Positions 1 to 11,293 of a DNA stretch of 64,000 nucleotides are shown here, piece after piece. The stretch's first letter is position 1, and every line of letters begins with the position of its first letter. The position numbers were made by a program, and so were the translations under genes. Origin of the DNA: Hysterangium stoloniferum (Eukaryota; Basidiomycota; Agaricomycetes; Hysterangiales; Hysterangiaceae); the NCBI GenBank assembly GCA_015178975.1, contig WHVD01000019.1, positions 186,001 to 250,000 of the forward strand, written 5' to 3'. Below the pieces are notes generated by a model. That model had not been told where the DNA came from, did not search any database, and saw only the letters and a list, made by a program, of their open reading frames with translations.

Positions 1-1281
1 ATCACAGCATGCGATGGACACTAAAGTAAAGGCTAATTCGGGTGAGTAAAACACATTTTGTAATGTGATGTTAGTGGGTTTGCTGCCGTTTTGCATTTGT
101 ATGCACATGTTGCCAATTCCTGTGGCTAAGAACTCTGTCTTATCTGCGGCGTGAATTTTCCGAGGTGGGTCTATTGTTTTGAAGCTTGAGAATAAGCTTA
201 GATATGGGGACATATGAGAATTGGTCCCAGAGTCCCATACTTCAACGATTTTTGTACCATTGTTGCTAGTTTCGTCATTTGTTAAAATCCCCATGTTTAG
301 TGAGCTAGCAAATGCATATGATTCTTCATTTGCGATGTTTGCATTCCTGCTGTTGCCTGTATTGTATCCCCTTTGGTTTGTGCTATTGCGCCTTGAATTT
401 CTGCGCATATATCTTGGTCCTTGCCCCTCCTTACCACCACCTTTAGCCCAACAATCAGCTATGACATGCCCGATCCATCTGCAATTCAGATTGAAGCATG
501 TTAGGTTTCGATTTTGAGTTGTAGAGGTGTTTCTCAAGTTCCAGGAGTTGCTGTTAGGGCCTGTACTTCATCACTGGCCCTTAGTATTGGCTAGGAGGGC
601 TTGATTGTTGTTATTAGTTGAGTTTCGGGCTTTCTTTGATTTTCTACGCTCATATTCGGCTTTGATCATTGTTATTAGACTTGTTGGGGTTAAAACAGTT
701 CCAGTGGCTGTTGCAGAAGTCGTTACTGCATTCATCATGATGTCGTAAGAGTCTGGGAGTGAACTCAACATGATATTGAAGAAATCGGTATCTTCTATCT
801 TCATTCCCATGCCTGCTAATCGCCGATGCATTTCAAGCAGGGTGTCAAGGTGGGAATGCACATCTTCCCCTTCCTTGCACTTTAGAGCACGCATTCTGCA
901 CTGCAAATCAACTTGGGCCATTTTCAGCTTCGACTCGAATTCCTGGCAAATGGCCTCCCATACTTCTCTTGCTGTGCTGAGTCTTTGAAGACTGAGCAGA
1001 AGAGAAGGGCCAACAGATAGGAAGATCTGAGCTTTGACTCGTCCTTCATGTGCGAGGTAACGATCCAAATGTTCCTCTTGCTTGTCCCTAAGATCTAACT
1101 GATCATTTGTTAATACAGTTCCTGTGACATATATTGTAGGATCTGGGGGGCGCTGTGCACTTCCGTCGATGTGTTTCAACAGTGCACCTGATTCCAATAT
1201 GGATAGTATTCGGCTTTTCCAAGCAATCCAATTTTCGCCATTATCGGTGAGTTTCTCGAGTGTGACTATAGTGGGGCCCAT
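1..1281 (-). CDS. Ty1/copia gag-protease polyprotein, 5' part, one in-frame UGA
   Basis: Start of a copia-type gag-pol, running off the left edge of the window. From the ATG at 1281 the frame encodes a UBN2-type gag core (DNGENWIAWKSRI, then AREVWEAICQEFESKLKMAQ), a lysine/asparagine-rich tail, and a UGA stop at 571-573. The same frame then stays open to base 1. It gives a zinc-knuckle-like motif (around 445-492, spaced C-x4-C-x4-H-x4-C rather than the usual C-x2-C) and an aspartic-protease-like stretch, DSGTNSHMSPYL (around 195-230) followed by HAADKTEFLATGIGNM. The UGA is the only interruption in about 1.28 kb, so this copy looks young or uses stop readthrough. I place the gag start at 1281 rather than at the longer frame's 1356, because 1281 lies in the primer-binding site right after the LTR. 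Confidence 0.85.
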
Positions 1282-1287
1282 AACCTG
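1273..1287 (-). promoter_or_regulatory. Primer-binding site of half-tRNA-iMet type overlapping gag ATG
   Basis: On the minus strand, CAACA (the LTR end) is followed directly by GGTTATGGGCCCC. This matches the complement of an initiator-methionine tRNA anticodon stem-loop, the primer type known from Drosophila copia and yeast Ty5. The gag ATG is the ATG inside this site. Assignment to the tRNA-iMet half-molecule is from family knowledge; the host tRNA sequence is not in the window. Confidence 0.7.
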
Positions 1288-1740
1288 TTGAGTAGAAAAC
1301 AAGATTTCCAAAGGGTAGAGTCTGTTTGCGAAGCTCAGTGAGTGAGTAAACTTCACTATATATTATAGTACCTGTTTGTGAAGCTACAATATGTTTAATA
1401 AGTAATAGAATGATAATGAATGATTGTGCATATACCTCAGTGAGTGAGTGAGTAAACTTCACTGAGGTATATGGTGAAATATTGCAACTTTTTATCTACT
1501 TTATAATTATTTTAGGAGAGTTATTAGGGGAGTAAATAGGGGAAATTTTTGATGCTCGAAGTTTCTAGTCAATTGCATCATAAAGGAGACATTCGTAATT
1601 AGGAGTTATTCCCTCCTTAACGGCACTTCAATATATGCGCATACATATACTCGTCATCGTAGGTTCGATTCCGATTTCAGTTTATGCGAAGACTTGATTA
1701 CTAACATAATCAATAAAGTTATGTGCTAATCATGTGACAG
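1287..1740 (-). repeat. Copia 5' LTR (right boundary approximate)
   Basis: Sequence upstream of the copia gag on the minus strand, ending CAACA next to the primer site. It holds a strong hairpin at 1431-1471, with 12-bp arms TATACCTCAGTG and CACTGAGGTATA around a GAGT repeat. A related motif is repeated at 1336-1358. The distal end is uncertain; a TGTCACATG start near 1740 fits but no target duplication was confirmed. A lone B-box-like GGTTCGATTCC lies at 1662-1672 with no tRNA around it. Confidence 0.5.
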
Positions 1741-2490
1741 GGACAAAACTGTTCCAATGAGATTGCATTAGTATTTGATTTATAGTTTGATGACAAATAA
1801 TGATTATGTCATAGAATTCTTAGGATATATAGCCAACATATATGACTACCTAAATTAAAGATTTCAGGTCAATTGGTCAAGTACTCATTGAGTTATTCAA
1901 CATTCTTTGACATACAAAAAATCATTGGAATGGTTTTGTCCCCCACTGTAGTTAACACACTACAGTACAGCAAACTAGTTAGGGGTAAAGTAAAGTGGTA
2001 GGGTGCTAACCCCAAATGCAGTGTGTGAAGTGCACCGCCTTACAGTGTGGGAATTCTGCTTAGCTTTGGTGGAGTCATACATAGTACATACCCTTGGCTA
2101 CAAGATTGCTCTGATTTGGGCCACAGGGTGTAGAGATATGATCAATTTAAAACAGCAATACCATGGTAAGGGTTTTTTCACTTTTGAACTGGAAAAGGTA
2201 TTTACATATTATCAATACTTGATATAACCACCTTTTGCTTTAAGCACTGCCTGAACCCTTCTAGGCATGATTTCAATCAATTTCTGACACTCCTCAACTA
2301 GTATTCTATCCCAGTCCACTTGAACCCTTTCCCACAATTCATGGATTCCATTGGGGGGGGGGGGGGTTCATGCTCTGCAAGCCTTCTCTTGAGACAACCC
2401 CAGAGATGTTCAATAGGATTCAGGTCTGGAGACTGTGCAGGCCAAACCATAGTCCTGATTTATTTATATTTTGGCATATATACACATTAT
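1740..2490 (-). mobile_element. Degraded Tc1/mariner element, 3' half
   Basis: A terminal motif GGGACAAAAC..TTCCAATG at 1741-1763 is repeated in inverted form at 1930-1955 (CATTGGAATGGTTTTGTCCC), giving a subterminal inverted pair like that at 38.5 kb. The stretch 2226-2460 read on the minus strand matches the C-terminal third of a Tc1 transposase ([11 protein letters not shown]-like, then a basic end). It is interrupted by a G homopolymer at 2352-2366. The 1960-2225 segment between these parts is unexplained and is probably a further small insertion. Confidence 0.6.
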
Positions 2491-2630
2491 TTAATTTCAA
2501 TCATGTGACATCATGTGACAATGATATGATGACACATTGATAAGTTGTTGTGTATAGTTTTTGCAGTTGTCTGGCTGGATTTGCTTCTGTTTTAGCTACC
2601 TGATCTATTTTTCCTTCCACTTTTGGCCAT

Positions 2631-3090
2631 TGTTAGGATCCCATCATTTCAGACCCCCATGACCTGTTTTATGCCCAAAACCCACTGTCAACTCATTGTC
2701 GGAACCCCCACCCTAAGTATTACCACTCATGGCACCCCCAACACTTGTTTCATTATAGTAGATAACTCTTTGCTTTTCCATTCTGTCCCCATCCCATTCA
2801 CCCTCCCATTACCATTCCCTTTACATATCTCACTTGCCACCTCAGACCCCTTTTAATAATGTCTAGTATATTATATTTAGTCTCCCCACCTTGTCATCTA
2901 CTTCTCATGATCTGTTTCACCCTTCACTTCCTTGATTGGCCCTCCGGTCATCCATCTTGTAGTATAAATCCCCTTCATGTATACTACAGTTTCTTCAGTT
3001 TAAAAATCGAATTAGATTACCCTCTATTAGTTCCCAGTCCCTGTCCTCCCTTCTCAATACCCTCAAGGAGGGAAGCTGGAGCTGTGTTGT
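2631..3090 (+). repeat. LTR type F, 5' part
   Basis: Begins TGTTAGGATCCCATCATTTC, the F-type start also seen at 16029, 46278 and (inverted) 44139. It includes a TATA-like box (GTAGTATAAATCCCC near 2961) and ends before the shared 3' core motif, so the 3' part is missing. Proline/leucine-rich reading frames across it are not genes. Confidence 0.7.
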
Positions 3091-4165
3091 GTATTTTTAA
3101 GGTTTTTTCTATTTTTTACAATTTCCCCAAAATGAAATAAAATTAACAAAGGCTCTTAAATGTATTTATATTGTGACAATAAAACAAAACTGTACAATAT
3201 TGTCTTGAAATTATGCAATTTATTTTGTACTTTTATCTCATAAATTGAGCAAGCTACAGAATTTCTATCTTTTATTCTTTTTTGATTAACATGTCATTCA
3301 CCCGGCAACTCAGCACTTATGCACAACACACAAGAATATTGTCACAAATATGATAAGGTGTCACAAACCCGACAATTGTCACAAACCTGGCACTTGTCAC
3401 AAATGGCCGATGGTCACAAGTATCACATATGTGATGTGTGTGCAGAAAATTACATCAGCATATATGCTACAATAAAGGTAGTGGAAACTCCTGCAGTATT
3501 TCAGAAGGAAATAGGTATATACAAGTAGAATTGGACAATATAGTCCATGATGCACTAAGTGTCCTTCATCCAAAGGCTTGTGAGGCTATTCTCAGCTTCT
3601 CCAGTTGGGTCATAAGGGCCAAAGTTTGTTTCCAATTCTTCAACAAATACATTCCAACCTTCAAGCCAGTTTGGTTCTTCCTCAGTAAGTCTGCTAAATG
3701 CCAGTTTGAACTACTTCAATGCAGATCCCAAGAGGTAGGATAGTGCATAATTGACTTTTCAGGAGTCTGTGGGAAATGTGGTGGGTCAATCATGGAAATT
3801 AAAACTGCATTGCATAAGGAAGGTTGACAGTTTGTTGAGCTTCTGGAGCATTGACTTTGGATCATGGGGGTTCCTGATCTTTTTTCTTCCTTTCTTTGAG
3901 CAAGTAGGTCATCAACATGCAGTTGTTGGATAGTTGGGGGGTCAGGGGCTGTGGACTGGTCATCATTTTCAGAAATATCCAGATTCTCCAGTACTTCCTC
4001 AATACAAGATTCATCCATAGTGGTAGACTGGATTCTGGGTGACTGACTGGTGTACAGAACAAGTGGGAATCAGAGAGTAGATAGTCTGGGTTGGTCCAGT
4101 TGTTTAGGTGCCTTTTTTCTTAGTGGCATGACCAAAACAATCTGCAAGCTGCAATCAGAAAATAC
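3091..4165. other. Unassigned repeat debris with a short minus-strand frame
   Basis: About 1.1 kb without a recognisable gene. Near 3335-3410 the word TGTCACAAA recurs four times, resembling the start of B-type LTRs. A minus-strand frame at 3716-4018 (acidic, DESCIEEVLENLDISENDD) continues past stops into a leucine/lysine-rich stretch that could be coiled coil. I do not recognise the family; its surroundings suggest the interior of a decayed retroelement. Confidence 0.3.
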
Positions 4166-4769
4166 TGTTAAGCTCTGGGCTTATGAGTAGGGTCTGGTGG
4201 GAAACCCATTGATAGTCTGGTATACAGGTAGGACTTGGCTTCAGCTTATATGCTGCACCCTCATGAGATCATTAAGTCCAATTTCAAAAAGGGACAAATG
4301 GGAAGTCCAAAAGGATGAAGGGATAGTGATGGGAAGTCCAAAAGGATGAAGGGATAGTGACAGGAAGTCCAAAGACTCTCAGGTGGGGGGTTCTGAGGGT
4401 AAGAATAGAGATTTAGCTAATGCAAGGTATGGGTAATTTACATAGTTGATTTTCTGATTGGATTGTACATAAATACAAATTTGTCTAGTTTATATAGACA
4501 AGTCATACTACAATCTTGGCAGAATGGATAAACAAACAAATGGGCAGGGAGGCTGAAGTCTGGGGAAAGTCTGAGATGCATCCAGGAACATACACATGGG
4601 ACATAATAAACTGACTGACAACCAGGTATCAAGACTGATTGGAATGGATATTACATATATTGTGAGAACTGGGATCTCCAGGCAGAGTTAGGTCACTGAT
4701 TGTATGAAAAGGGAGTGATGGAGATGCATGAGGAAGGTCCAGGTCCCAGTGGGCTGTCCAGTCCTAACA
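4166..4769 (-). repeat. A-like LTR carrying the shared 3' core
   Basis: Bounded by TGTTA at 4166 and TAACA at 4769. The minus-strand core motif lies at 4231-4262, and the block resembling GATTTTCTGACTGGATTGTA of A-type LTRs lies near 4448-4470. A 31-bp segment is duplicated in tandem at about 4299-4361. The flanking 5-mers (AATAC, TTCAA) do not match, so it may be recombined. Confidence 0.65.
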
Positions 4770-4919
4770 TTCAATTAGTATTTGACTTTATCGAGAAAAA
4801 TCCAATTTGTGTCACCCTGACATGCAATATAGCTGCAGACGACTGAATCTTCATCACTGATAAACCTTGTTGTGAATTACTGGATCTATCATGTATGTGC
4901 AAATAGTGACATGTCCTGA

Positions 4920-5520
4920 CTTATCCTACACTATATCCACTTTGAGCAAATTTACATCAAACCCCAGGTCCAAACACTGAAATGCACTCACTCACATCCT
5001 CTGTTACATCCAAGGGAAACTGGATTATAGCATAACTTATGGTGGCAACTTCAAAGATCTCAAACCAGTGGGGTACATCAACATAGATTATGGGGGCAAT
5101 CTCAACAACCAATGTTCATGCTCTGGGCATGTATTCATCCAAGCAGGAGGACTGACAGCATGGAGATCATAATACAAACCAATCATTGCTCTCTCAACCA
5201 CTGAAGTAGAATACATGGTGCTCACATGCAGAATGAAGCAATTGTTATGGATGTGTTCAGCCATGGATGAGGCTGGCTACAGGCAGCCAAAACCAGCAAT
5301 ACTCTAGAATGACAACATCAGCATGGTCTCACTAACAATGAATGTAAAACACAACTCATGGGTAAAACATATTGACATCAGGTACCATTACATTCGCAAG
5401 AGGGCCAAAGAAGGCAATATCAAAGTACAAAGGCTCACATCAGCCAACAATCTCACAGACATGTTCACAAAGCAGCTTCCATGTGTTATGCACAAACAAC
5501 AGTGTGTAGCCCTCTGACTA
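4920..5520 (+). pseudogene. Ty1/copia RNase H fragment
   Basis: The plus-strand translation shows HILCYIQGKLDYSITYGG, GYINIDYGGNLNNQ, HVFIQAGGLTAW, STTEVEYMVLTCRMKQLLWM and HIDIRYHYIRKRAKEGNIKV...LTDMFTKQLP. These are the ordered blocks of the copia RNase H domain. It has several in-frame stops, so it is dead. The upstream reverse transcriptase is missing. It runs directly into a polypurine tract and a 3' LTR, as expected for the 3' end of a copia element. Confidence 0.8.
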
Positions 5521-5546
5521 TGCAATGCCAAAGAGCATGCTCAGCC

Positions 5547-5990
5547 AGGGGGAGTGTTGTGATTTTGGGCTTACACGTGCATATTATGGTCACTATGGAA
5601 TTTCTTGTTCTCATGCCACCTTTTGTCCAATCAACCCATTGTTCTTCTTTTCTACTGGTTTTCTTTTTGTTCCCTTGTCTTATCACCACACTATTGTTAA
5701 GGAAAACTGTAAATGCACACAAACTGGCATGAGCTACTTCAGTGAATTCCTATCTACCTGTCGACTCTAGATATAACAATTGTTACATTTAAGCTATGTA
5801 AGAACTAAAAATAAAGTATGATAACAAAAAGACGAGTAAGACTAATGAATTTGTGGCGGGCCTTTGAGAAATGGCTCCCAGTGTACCAGACTATAACGTG
5901 CTTGGTAATCCAACAATGTATCGTAGCTACACCTCAGTCGATTCACCCAACTGTGTCGACTGAGTGTGTTAACTATTGACAACAATAAAA
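5547..5990 (+). repeat. Polypurine tract and copia 3' LTR
   Basis: AGGGGGAG at 5547-5554 precedes an LTR starting TGTTGTGATTTTGGGC at 5555. The LTR type resembles the one at 60240 (TGTTGTGAAATGAGGGC). Two copies of a hairpin motif follow: a degenerate one at 5739-5768 and a good one at 5932-5963 (CTCAGTCGA ... TCGACTGAG). The 3' boundary is not certain. Confidence 0.6.
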
Positions 5991-6331
5991 TCCCCGCAAT
6001 TCAATGATTCATTGTGGTAGACAATAACCAGCAACGATCTCACTCATCTTCGTGAAGCTCCTGCAAACTTCCCAACTACCCTGCAGGTGTATACCTCTAA
6101 AATCCGGTAGATATTCTGTACACTTTTTGTGGATCGCGCATCCTCGTAATTGTCTATATACATGAAATAAAATAGGATATCTATTATCTGTTCGATATGC
6201 CGAAGTTGTTATACGTTACTGGTTTTACATTACGAGAGCGTCCAGGGCACCTCAAGAGAAGGATCTTGAAAAAGCATGTACAGCCAAGGAAAAATGCGAT
6301 AAATCAGTAAAATGGGCCCAAAGACAATCGA
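5991..6331. other. Intergenic, no gene seen
   Basis: About 340 bp between copia debris and the 3' end of the SGNH gene. It is probably host 3' flank; no repeat or RNA gene is recognised. Confidence 0.4.
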
Positions 6332-8212
6332 TTAAGTCGCAAAAATCCCTAAAATTTTAAATGGCGGCACACCCCTTCCTTCCTCACCCAATAGCTCGCA
6401 TTGAATAAAATGTGATCCTGTGTCGACAAAGTGATCAATGATTTTGAGTCTGTAAAAGACGGTCAGATCATGCCCAGAAAGATAGAAAGAACGAAGACAA
6501 CTCACGTCGGCCCAGCCCCTCCGGCGCCAACTTCCTGGTTCCAAATTGTTCTAGCACCCGAGATATTGTCATCCACCCAACATTTGATTCCACTTCTCAC
6601 ATCGTCATACTCTTCGTCTTCCCTCCAGTAATATATCGCCACATCGCCATTCCCCATTTTCATCGGTATCCTTAACTTACTCGTCGGCAACGTCGAATAC
6701 CAATAATGCGGGTCTGTCTCAGATGCCGCTTTGGATGGATGGTATGCGTGCCAGCCGGAGCCATAAAAGAGTGAGGGCGGGAGCGGATTGATTAGATCAT
6801 TCGCACTAACACAGAAGGGCCGGACTTCGCGGAAATTCGCAAGATCGCTTGGACGTGCGGAGAGACGCGCGGGTGGGACGCGGAAAGGCGCGAAATCGGA
6901 ACCCGGGAACCCGTCATCATTCGCCAATCCTTCACGCAAGGGACGGTCCGCCCCTCGGTCTGCTTCATTTGGACCCTTACGCATCCCAACGCCACCGAAA
7001 AGACCTTTGGCATCTGTAGGAGTCTCTTTCGATCCGCCCATAGGAAAAGCAGGAACTTCGAAGCCTGTCCCCGTCACAGATGCCCAGGCAATACACACTT
7101 GGCTCTGGAAATACGAAATTAGAACATCGGCGAGGAGTTGGTGTCCGCCTTCATTTGCTAGCACTGGATCTGCAAAGTAGGTATTGAGAGTCTCAGGTGC
7201 TGTGAGATGCATCGGGTAAAGAACGGGCTTGATGCTGATGTGAGGAACATCGTAGTATTGGGCCACAACAGAATGGAGGAATTCGGGGCCAGCGAAGCCG
7301 TGACTAATCTGTACTTGAGGGGAGAAATGGCCAAGAATGACAACGGCGGGCGAGTCGGGGCGGACCAGAATGGAGCGGACGAGTAACTCAAAGTAATCTA
7401 ACCACTCTGGCTGACTGAGAAAAAAATGAGAAAGAGAAAGAGACGAAAGGATAAAGTAGCCTGCTTACTTTGGATCCTCAACATCGAACTCTAAAATCAC
7501 AAGATCGGTCTGGTCTGGAATATGATGGCTGTGGCAGAAGGAGAAATAGGCAGAGTTGGTACGGCGAACAGCACCGTTCGTGAGTTCTGACGCCGGGTGA
7601 GGGAATACTTCGTTCCACCATTGGAAGAAGAGGGAAGGATAACATATGGGTGAAATAGGTTCATTTCCAGCGCCATGACAGGCGGATACTGCCCACCTTT
7701 ATTAGAGCCAATCTTCATAATAAACTAGATGTGTACTCACCAGACCCGCCCAGTACGCTAATGGTGACAGGTAGCCCCGCCAGTGCTTTCCTAATGACTT
7801 TGTGTACTCTTGCACCACTACCGACATGCAATTTCGACTTAGACAGTGCATGGGAACCATACTTCTCTGCCAGAGGGTCACCGGGCCCATACAAGGGACA
7901 GAAATCAAACGGTACGGCCATATCGGATGAATTGAGATAATCCTTGGGTGTAAGATTAGAATTTGTAAAAATGCGATGCCGCTGCTCGACGTCTGATGAT
8001 GCAAAGAGCCGCATGCATAGGAAAAAGAAGATAATAATGCAGACTAAAACCCATATTCGATGAGTGAGTCCGAGGGTGCGCTGTTGCAAACGCGAGGGCG
8101 GCATTTCGTCGCCTGGGCGTGGTGATGTGAGACCTAGAGGAGGTGCTATCTTCGGAAATGAGTGCTGAGATGGGTCTGGTGTCCCAAATCCATAGGTCCG
8201 TCGAGTAGACAT
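6332..8212 (-). CDS. Capsular-associated, SGNH-hydrolase-like type II membrane protein
   Basis: Four exons on the minus strand: 8212-7741, 7688-7469, 7414-6506 and 6449-6332, with introns of 52, 54 and 56 nt that are all GT-AG. They join in frame to about 572 residues. A single membrane segment lies at about residues 53-70 after a proline-rich cytosolic tail, so the bulk should be luminal in the Golgi. The first splice creates the block-I-like motif GGSVSACHGAG. Later landmarks are FFQWWNEVFPHPASE, RRTNSAYFSFCHSHH, LVILEFDVEDPNQPEW and ANEGGHQLLAD, the last two resembling SGNH blocks. The C-terminus is HFVDTGSHFIQCELLGEEG. Basidiomycete relatives are annotated as capsular-associated proteins, presumably acting on cell-surface glycans; the enzymatic role is inference. 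No disruptions are seen. Confidence 0.85.
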
Positions 8213-8344
8213 GGAAGTAAAAGGATAAGTAAATAATCAGTGGGTCCCTATGGGCGCTTGAAGCGCTCAAAATCTTTTGAACCAATAGCAGTATTTAACA
8301 AGCCGACTTTTACCCATTCATCTGACATGACATGTAGCGTTTTC

Positions 8345-8484
8345 TGGCTTATTTGACGGCGTTCCTGATTAAGCTGCCATAGGTGTCCACTTCAATGCTT
8401 AACCCTCTCGTAATATTTGTAGTTGAAGTGTTATTGAAGTGGACACCTATGGCAGCTTAATCAGGAACGCCGTCAAATAAGCCA
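8345..8484. repeat. Perfect 52-bp inverted repeat (hairpin/foldback element)
   Basis: Arms 8345-8396 and 8433-8484 are perfect reverse complements over 52 bp (checked base by base), around a 36-nt loop. It lies 133 bp upstream of the SGNH gene's start codon, in its promoter region. An (AG)n run at 8484-8503 follows immediately. It could be a foldback MITE, a hairpin RNA source or a replication artefact; there is no clear target duplication. Confidence 0.9.
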
Positions 8485-8503
8485 AGAGAGAGAGAGAGAG
8501 AGA
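8484..8503. repeat. (AG)n microsatellite
   Basis: About ten AG units directly abutting the 52-bp inverted repeat. Confidence 0.9.
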
Positions 8504-8630
8504 AATAATCAATTGAGGTGCTCAAAGCACCAGTACGCTTATGGTGCATCGAAAATACCACATCTACATATGGACTAGACTGACCGTAAAAGAAAAGAAA
8601 ATTTGTCTTCATTAAATAAGTATAGGCGAA

Positions 8631-9038
8631 CTATGTGTACGGTGGGGGACGTGCCTGGCCCTTGATGAGCTGGAGATACGGTCCCAACTGTCGTCCATCT
8701 GGTTCTTGGAACCATTGAAAAACAATATCCCACGCAGATGTGATACAATATGGACAGAAGTAGGTCTTAATTGTGAATTGAAATTTATAGATAATAGGAC
8801 CATGACAGAAAGACTGGAGTGTGAGTCGGGGGGTGGGGAACGAAGATGTTCGGAGGTGGGAGATAATGTCGACGAAGAAACGAGCGTTGACGTGAGGGCT
8901 AGGCATATGGGCTGTGCAGATGGCAGCAATGGTGGCAGCGAGTAAAGCAGAGGGCATTGTTCGTAGGTGCAATATCTTTAAATCTGGAGGTGGCAGCAAT
9001 AAACTTGAGAGTATGGGGTGTGATTTTCGAGCTACCAA
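8631..9038 (-). CDS. Hypothetical protein, uncertain model
   Basis: A 135-codon minus-strand frame without a recognised domain. The C-terminal part (TYFCPYCITSAWDIVFQWF then EPDGRQLGPYLQLIKGQ) looks protein-like, with a CxxC pair. An overlapping upstream frame (about 9150-8880) is cysteine-rich (CTKCHCKCFESERC), so the true gene may be spliced across both. Base composition is host-like rather than repeat-like. It could equally be a pseudogene. Confidence 0.35.
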   Translation of the reverse strand: MVARKSHPILSSLLLPPPDLKILHLRTMPSALLAATIAAICTAHMPSPHVNARFFVDIISHLRTSSFPTPRLTLQSFCHGPIIYKFQFTIKTYFCPYCITSAWDIVFQWFQEPDGRQLGPYLQLIKGQARPPPYT

Positions 9039-9171
9039 GAAGCCTGGCTAGGGAGTAGGATGCTTTGCCGGCATTGTGTCGTAGGGTGCATCGTTCACTT
9101 TCGAAGCACTTGCAGTGGCATTTTGTACAGAGCGCGGTGTCAACAGCCTTGATCTTGCGAAGGTGTTTAAT

Positions 9172-10379
9172 GCCACATGGCTAGTCTGGAGTTTAACTTA
9201 TTACCCAATATCTACTACAAACTTGCCTCTTATAGTATGGAGATCCGTGCAAAAATGCGGAAAATATTGATTAGATTGATAGCGGGATGCCATGTTCGTG
9301 AGCATGGCCGAAGGAGCCCAAAATATGACCAATGTGCCACCCTAGTATTCGAGGATTCATATTTACAACCATGTAATATATCTATCATCTCTAATACACT
9401 TCTTAAGACGAAACAATGCGTATTTTTGATTTTAGGCAAAAAAGAATTCACAAAGTTGTATCCCTAGGAACACTACTACACTAATTTAATATCATTCACG
9501 GCATTTTGTGGGGCGTTAGTCGTGGTTCGAGTAATCATGAATATTCGATATAGGGCGGTGTAAGCCTCACTTGTCGATAGTTCGAGTACCCAAGTGGGTT
9601 GGCCCGATACAATGGTTCCGATGCTAGCTGTTATCTGTAAGTAATTGTCATCGTGTCAGGTAGCCGCAGGTCCGACTATCAAGTGTAACATTGAATGGCC
9701 AAGGCATCAGCTAGGCATTATCCCCTGTTGTTATCTCGAGTAATCGGCTATTTAAATACCAATACTTCTCCGCACCGAAGCACATTACAAGTATATCATA
9801 TATTGCAACAATACTGATTATACCTTACACATCTCCTTCTGTATTATACCCTCTGTATGTGGTGCACATGGGACAGGAAGAGGTTGTTGTAGTACATTGC
9901 TTGGTGGTCTTTAACGTATATAATGCATAATTTACCTTAATTTTCCAAGGCTTCATGCAGCATATGAAGTAATAATGTGGTTTTCATATTACCAGTGGTA
10001 GCAATTTTGTGTCTGTCAGGTAGACATCCCAAAGGGGATGCTTATGTGCAAGTACTTTTGTAGCTCCTGCTGGCAACACCTTGACAAGCAGACTTCATGG
10101 TCTCATACATTAACAAGGTGTCCTTGTACTGATTTATCACAAGTAGTGGATATATGCACTTAACATTGATCATGCTGTCTGACAACTTGATGCCAAGTGC
10201 CATGCCTGCCCCATCACCATGTACTTTTCCTGCGAGTCATTCCTCCATTGAGTCACAGCATCTTATCACAGATCCATCAGTGAGCAGCTGTCTGATTAAA
10301 TTCAAATGAGAAATATTTTCTCACATTGTCCCCAGCTAAAGACATTTGTCCCTCTCAACTTCCCACAATTCCCACTGTA
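9172..10379. other. Unassigned intergenic DNA
   Basis: About 1.2 kb with only short shadow frames. Roughly 9480-9880 looks like unique host DNA. From about 9980 to 10380 a minus-strand reading gives short protein-like stretches (such as INQYKDTLLMYETMKS) broken by stops, probably a decayed element of unknown type. Confidence 0.35.
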
Positions 10380-11040
10380 GACATACTTACATAGGAGGAT
10401 ATCTAGAAACTGTCAAATGTATCAAATTCCAATATACCCTTAAGGTCATTTAAACACTTGGGATTAATTCAAACATTGAGAAAATTTAAAACTTATTTGT
10501 ATATTATAAAACAAAGTATCTTTTAGGAGCAGAATATATTATGAAAGAGTTTAGTAGGTTGAAACACTAAGGCTTTTATGTAAAAGCATATCCTTTTAGA
10601 TAGTCCATCTCATGCATATATACATATGTATGTATATCACCCACACCCCTGAATATATACATCTCACTCCAGAATTGGTTTGCCAACATGAAGAGATTTT
10701 CACCTGCTCCATTGCACTAGAAATATGTAGGTGGTTTTGCTTGGTAAGTGAGGCTATAGGATAAAAAATGTTTGATAGTACCTCATATATATGTATAATG
10801 CAAAATTGCCACATTATAATGTTTAAAAAATGGAGTACCAATAAAAGTAGCAAAGGTCATTCATATATTATAGGAAACTATATACAATAGATTCTATTAA
10901 ATGACCTTAAATTGTGTAGGATATAATATGGAAAGCTGTTTCCAATGATTGTTTTCATACAATATGAAAGTCTCAGAATAGATATCACTATTTGAAGATA
11001 GGGTTTTGTGGCAATACTAATTTTGTTAGTAAACATCTGA
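10380..11040 (-). repeat. AT-rich repeat family H, copy 1
   Basis: Reverse-complement similarity to 40740-40920 plus 41560-42000. Shared blocks include the stretch around TGGACTATCTAAA, around AATAGTGATATCTATTCTGA, and around AGGTCATTTAAAC. Neither copy shows coding capacity or recognisable ends. Confidence 0.6.
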
Positions 11041-11293
11041 TATTATGGCAATTACAAACATGCTCCTAAATGAGATCCCCAGGATCAGTTCCACTGCCTC
11101 ATTCATAATATCCTACTGGTATGGGTATACTAAGATGATAATGAAGATGCAGTTATTGATGGCTATGTGCACTGTGATAAATGTCACAATTGGTCTCACA
11201 TTTCTTGTCAACATGAAGGATGAGCTGCTGTCCTAGATCCCAGGAAGCATTTTTTTGGTTGTGATGAGTTGCCAAGGTGTCAAAAGGCAGAAG

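Noticed and set aside
1662-1672. B-box GGTTCGATTCC suggesting a tRNA gene or tRNA-derived SINE
   Set aside because: No matching A-box or cloverleaf upstream, and the T-stem does not pair fully.
1960-2225. Possible SINE between two parts of a Tc1 relic
   Set aside because: It contains tRNA-like words (GGTAGGGTGCTAACC) but no convincing internal promoter pair or tail, so it is left as an unexplained insertion.
6788-7180. 130-residue plus-strand frame
   Set aside because: Shadow of exon 3 of the SGNH gene on the other strand.
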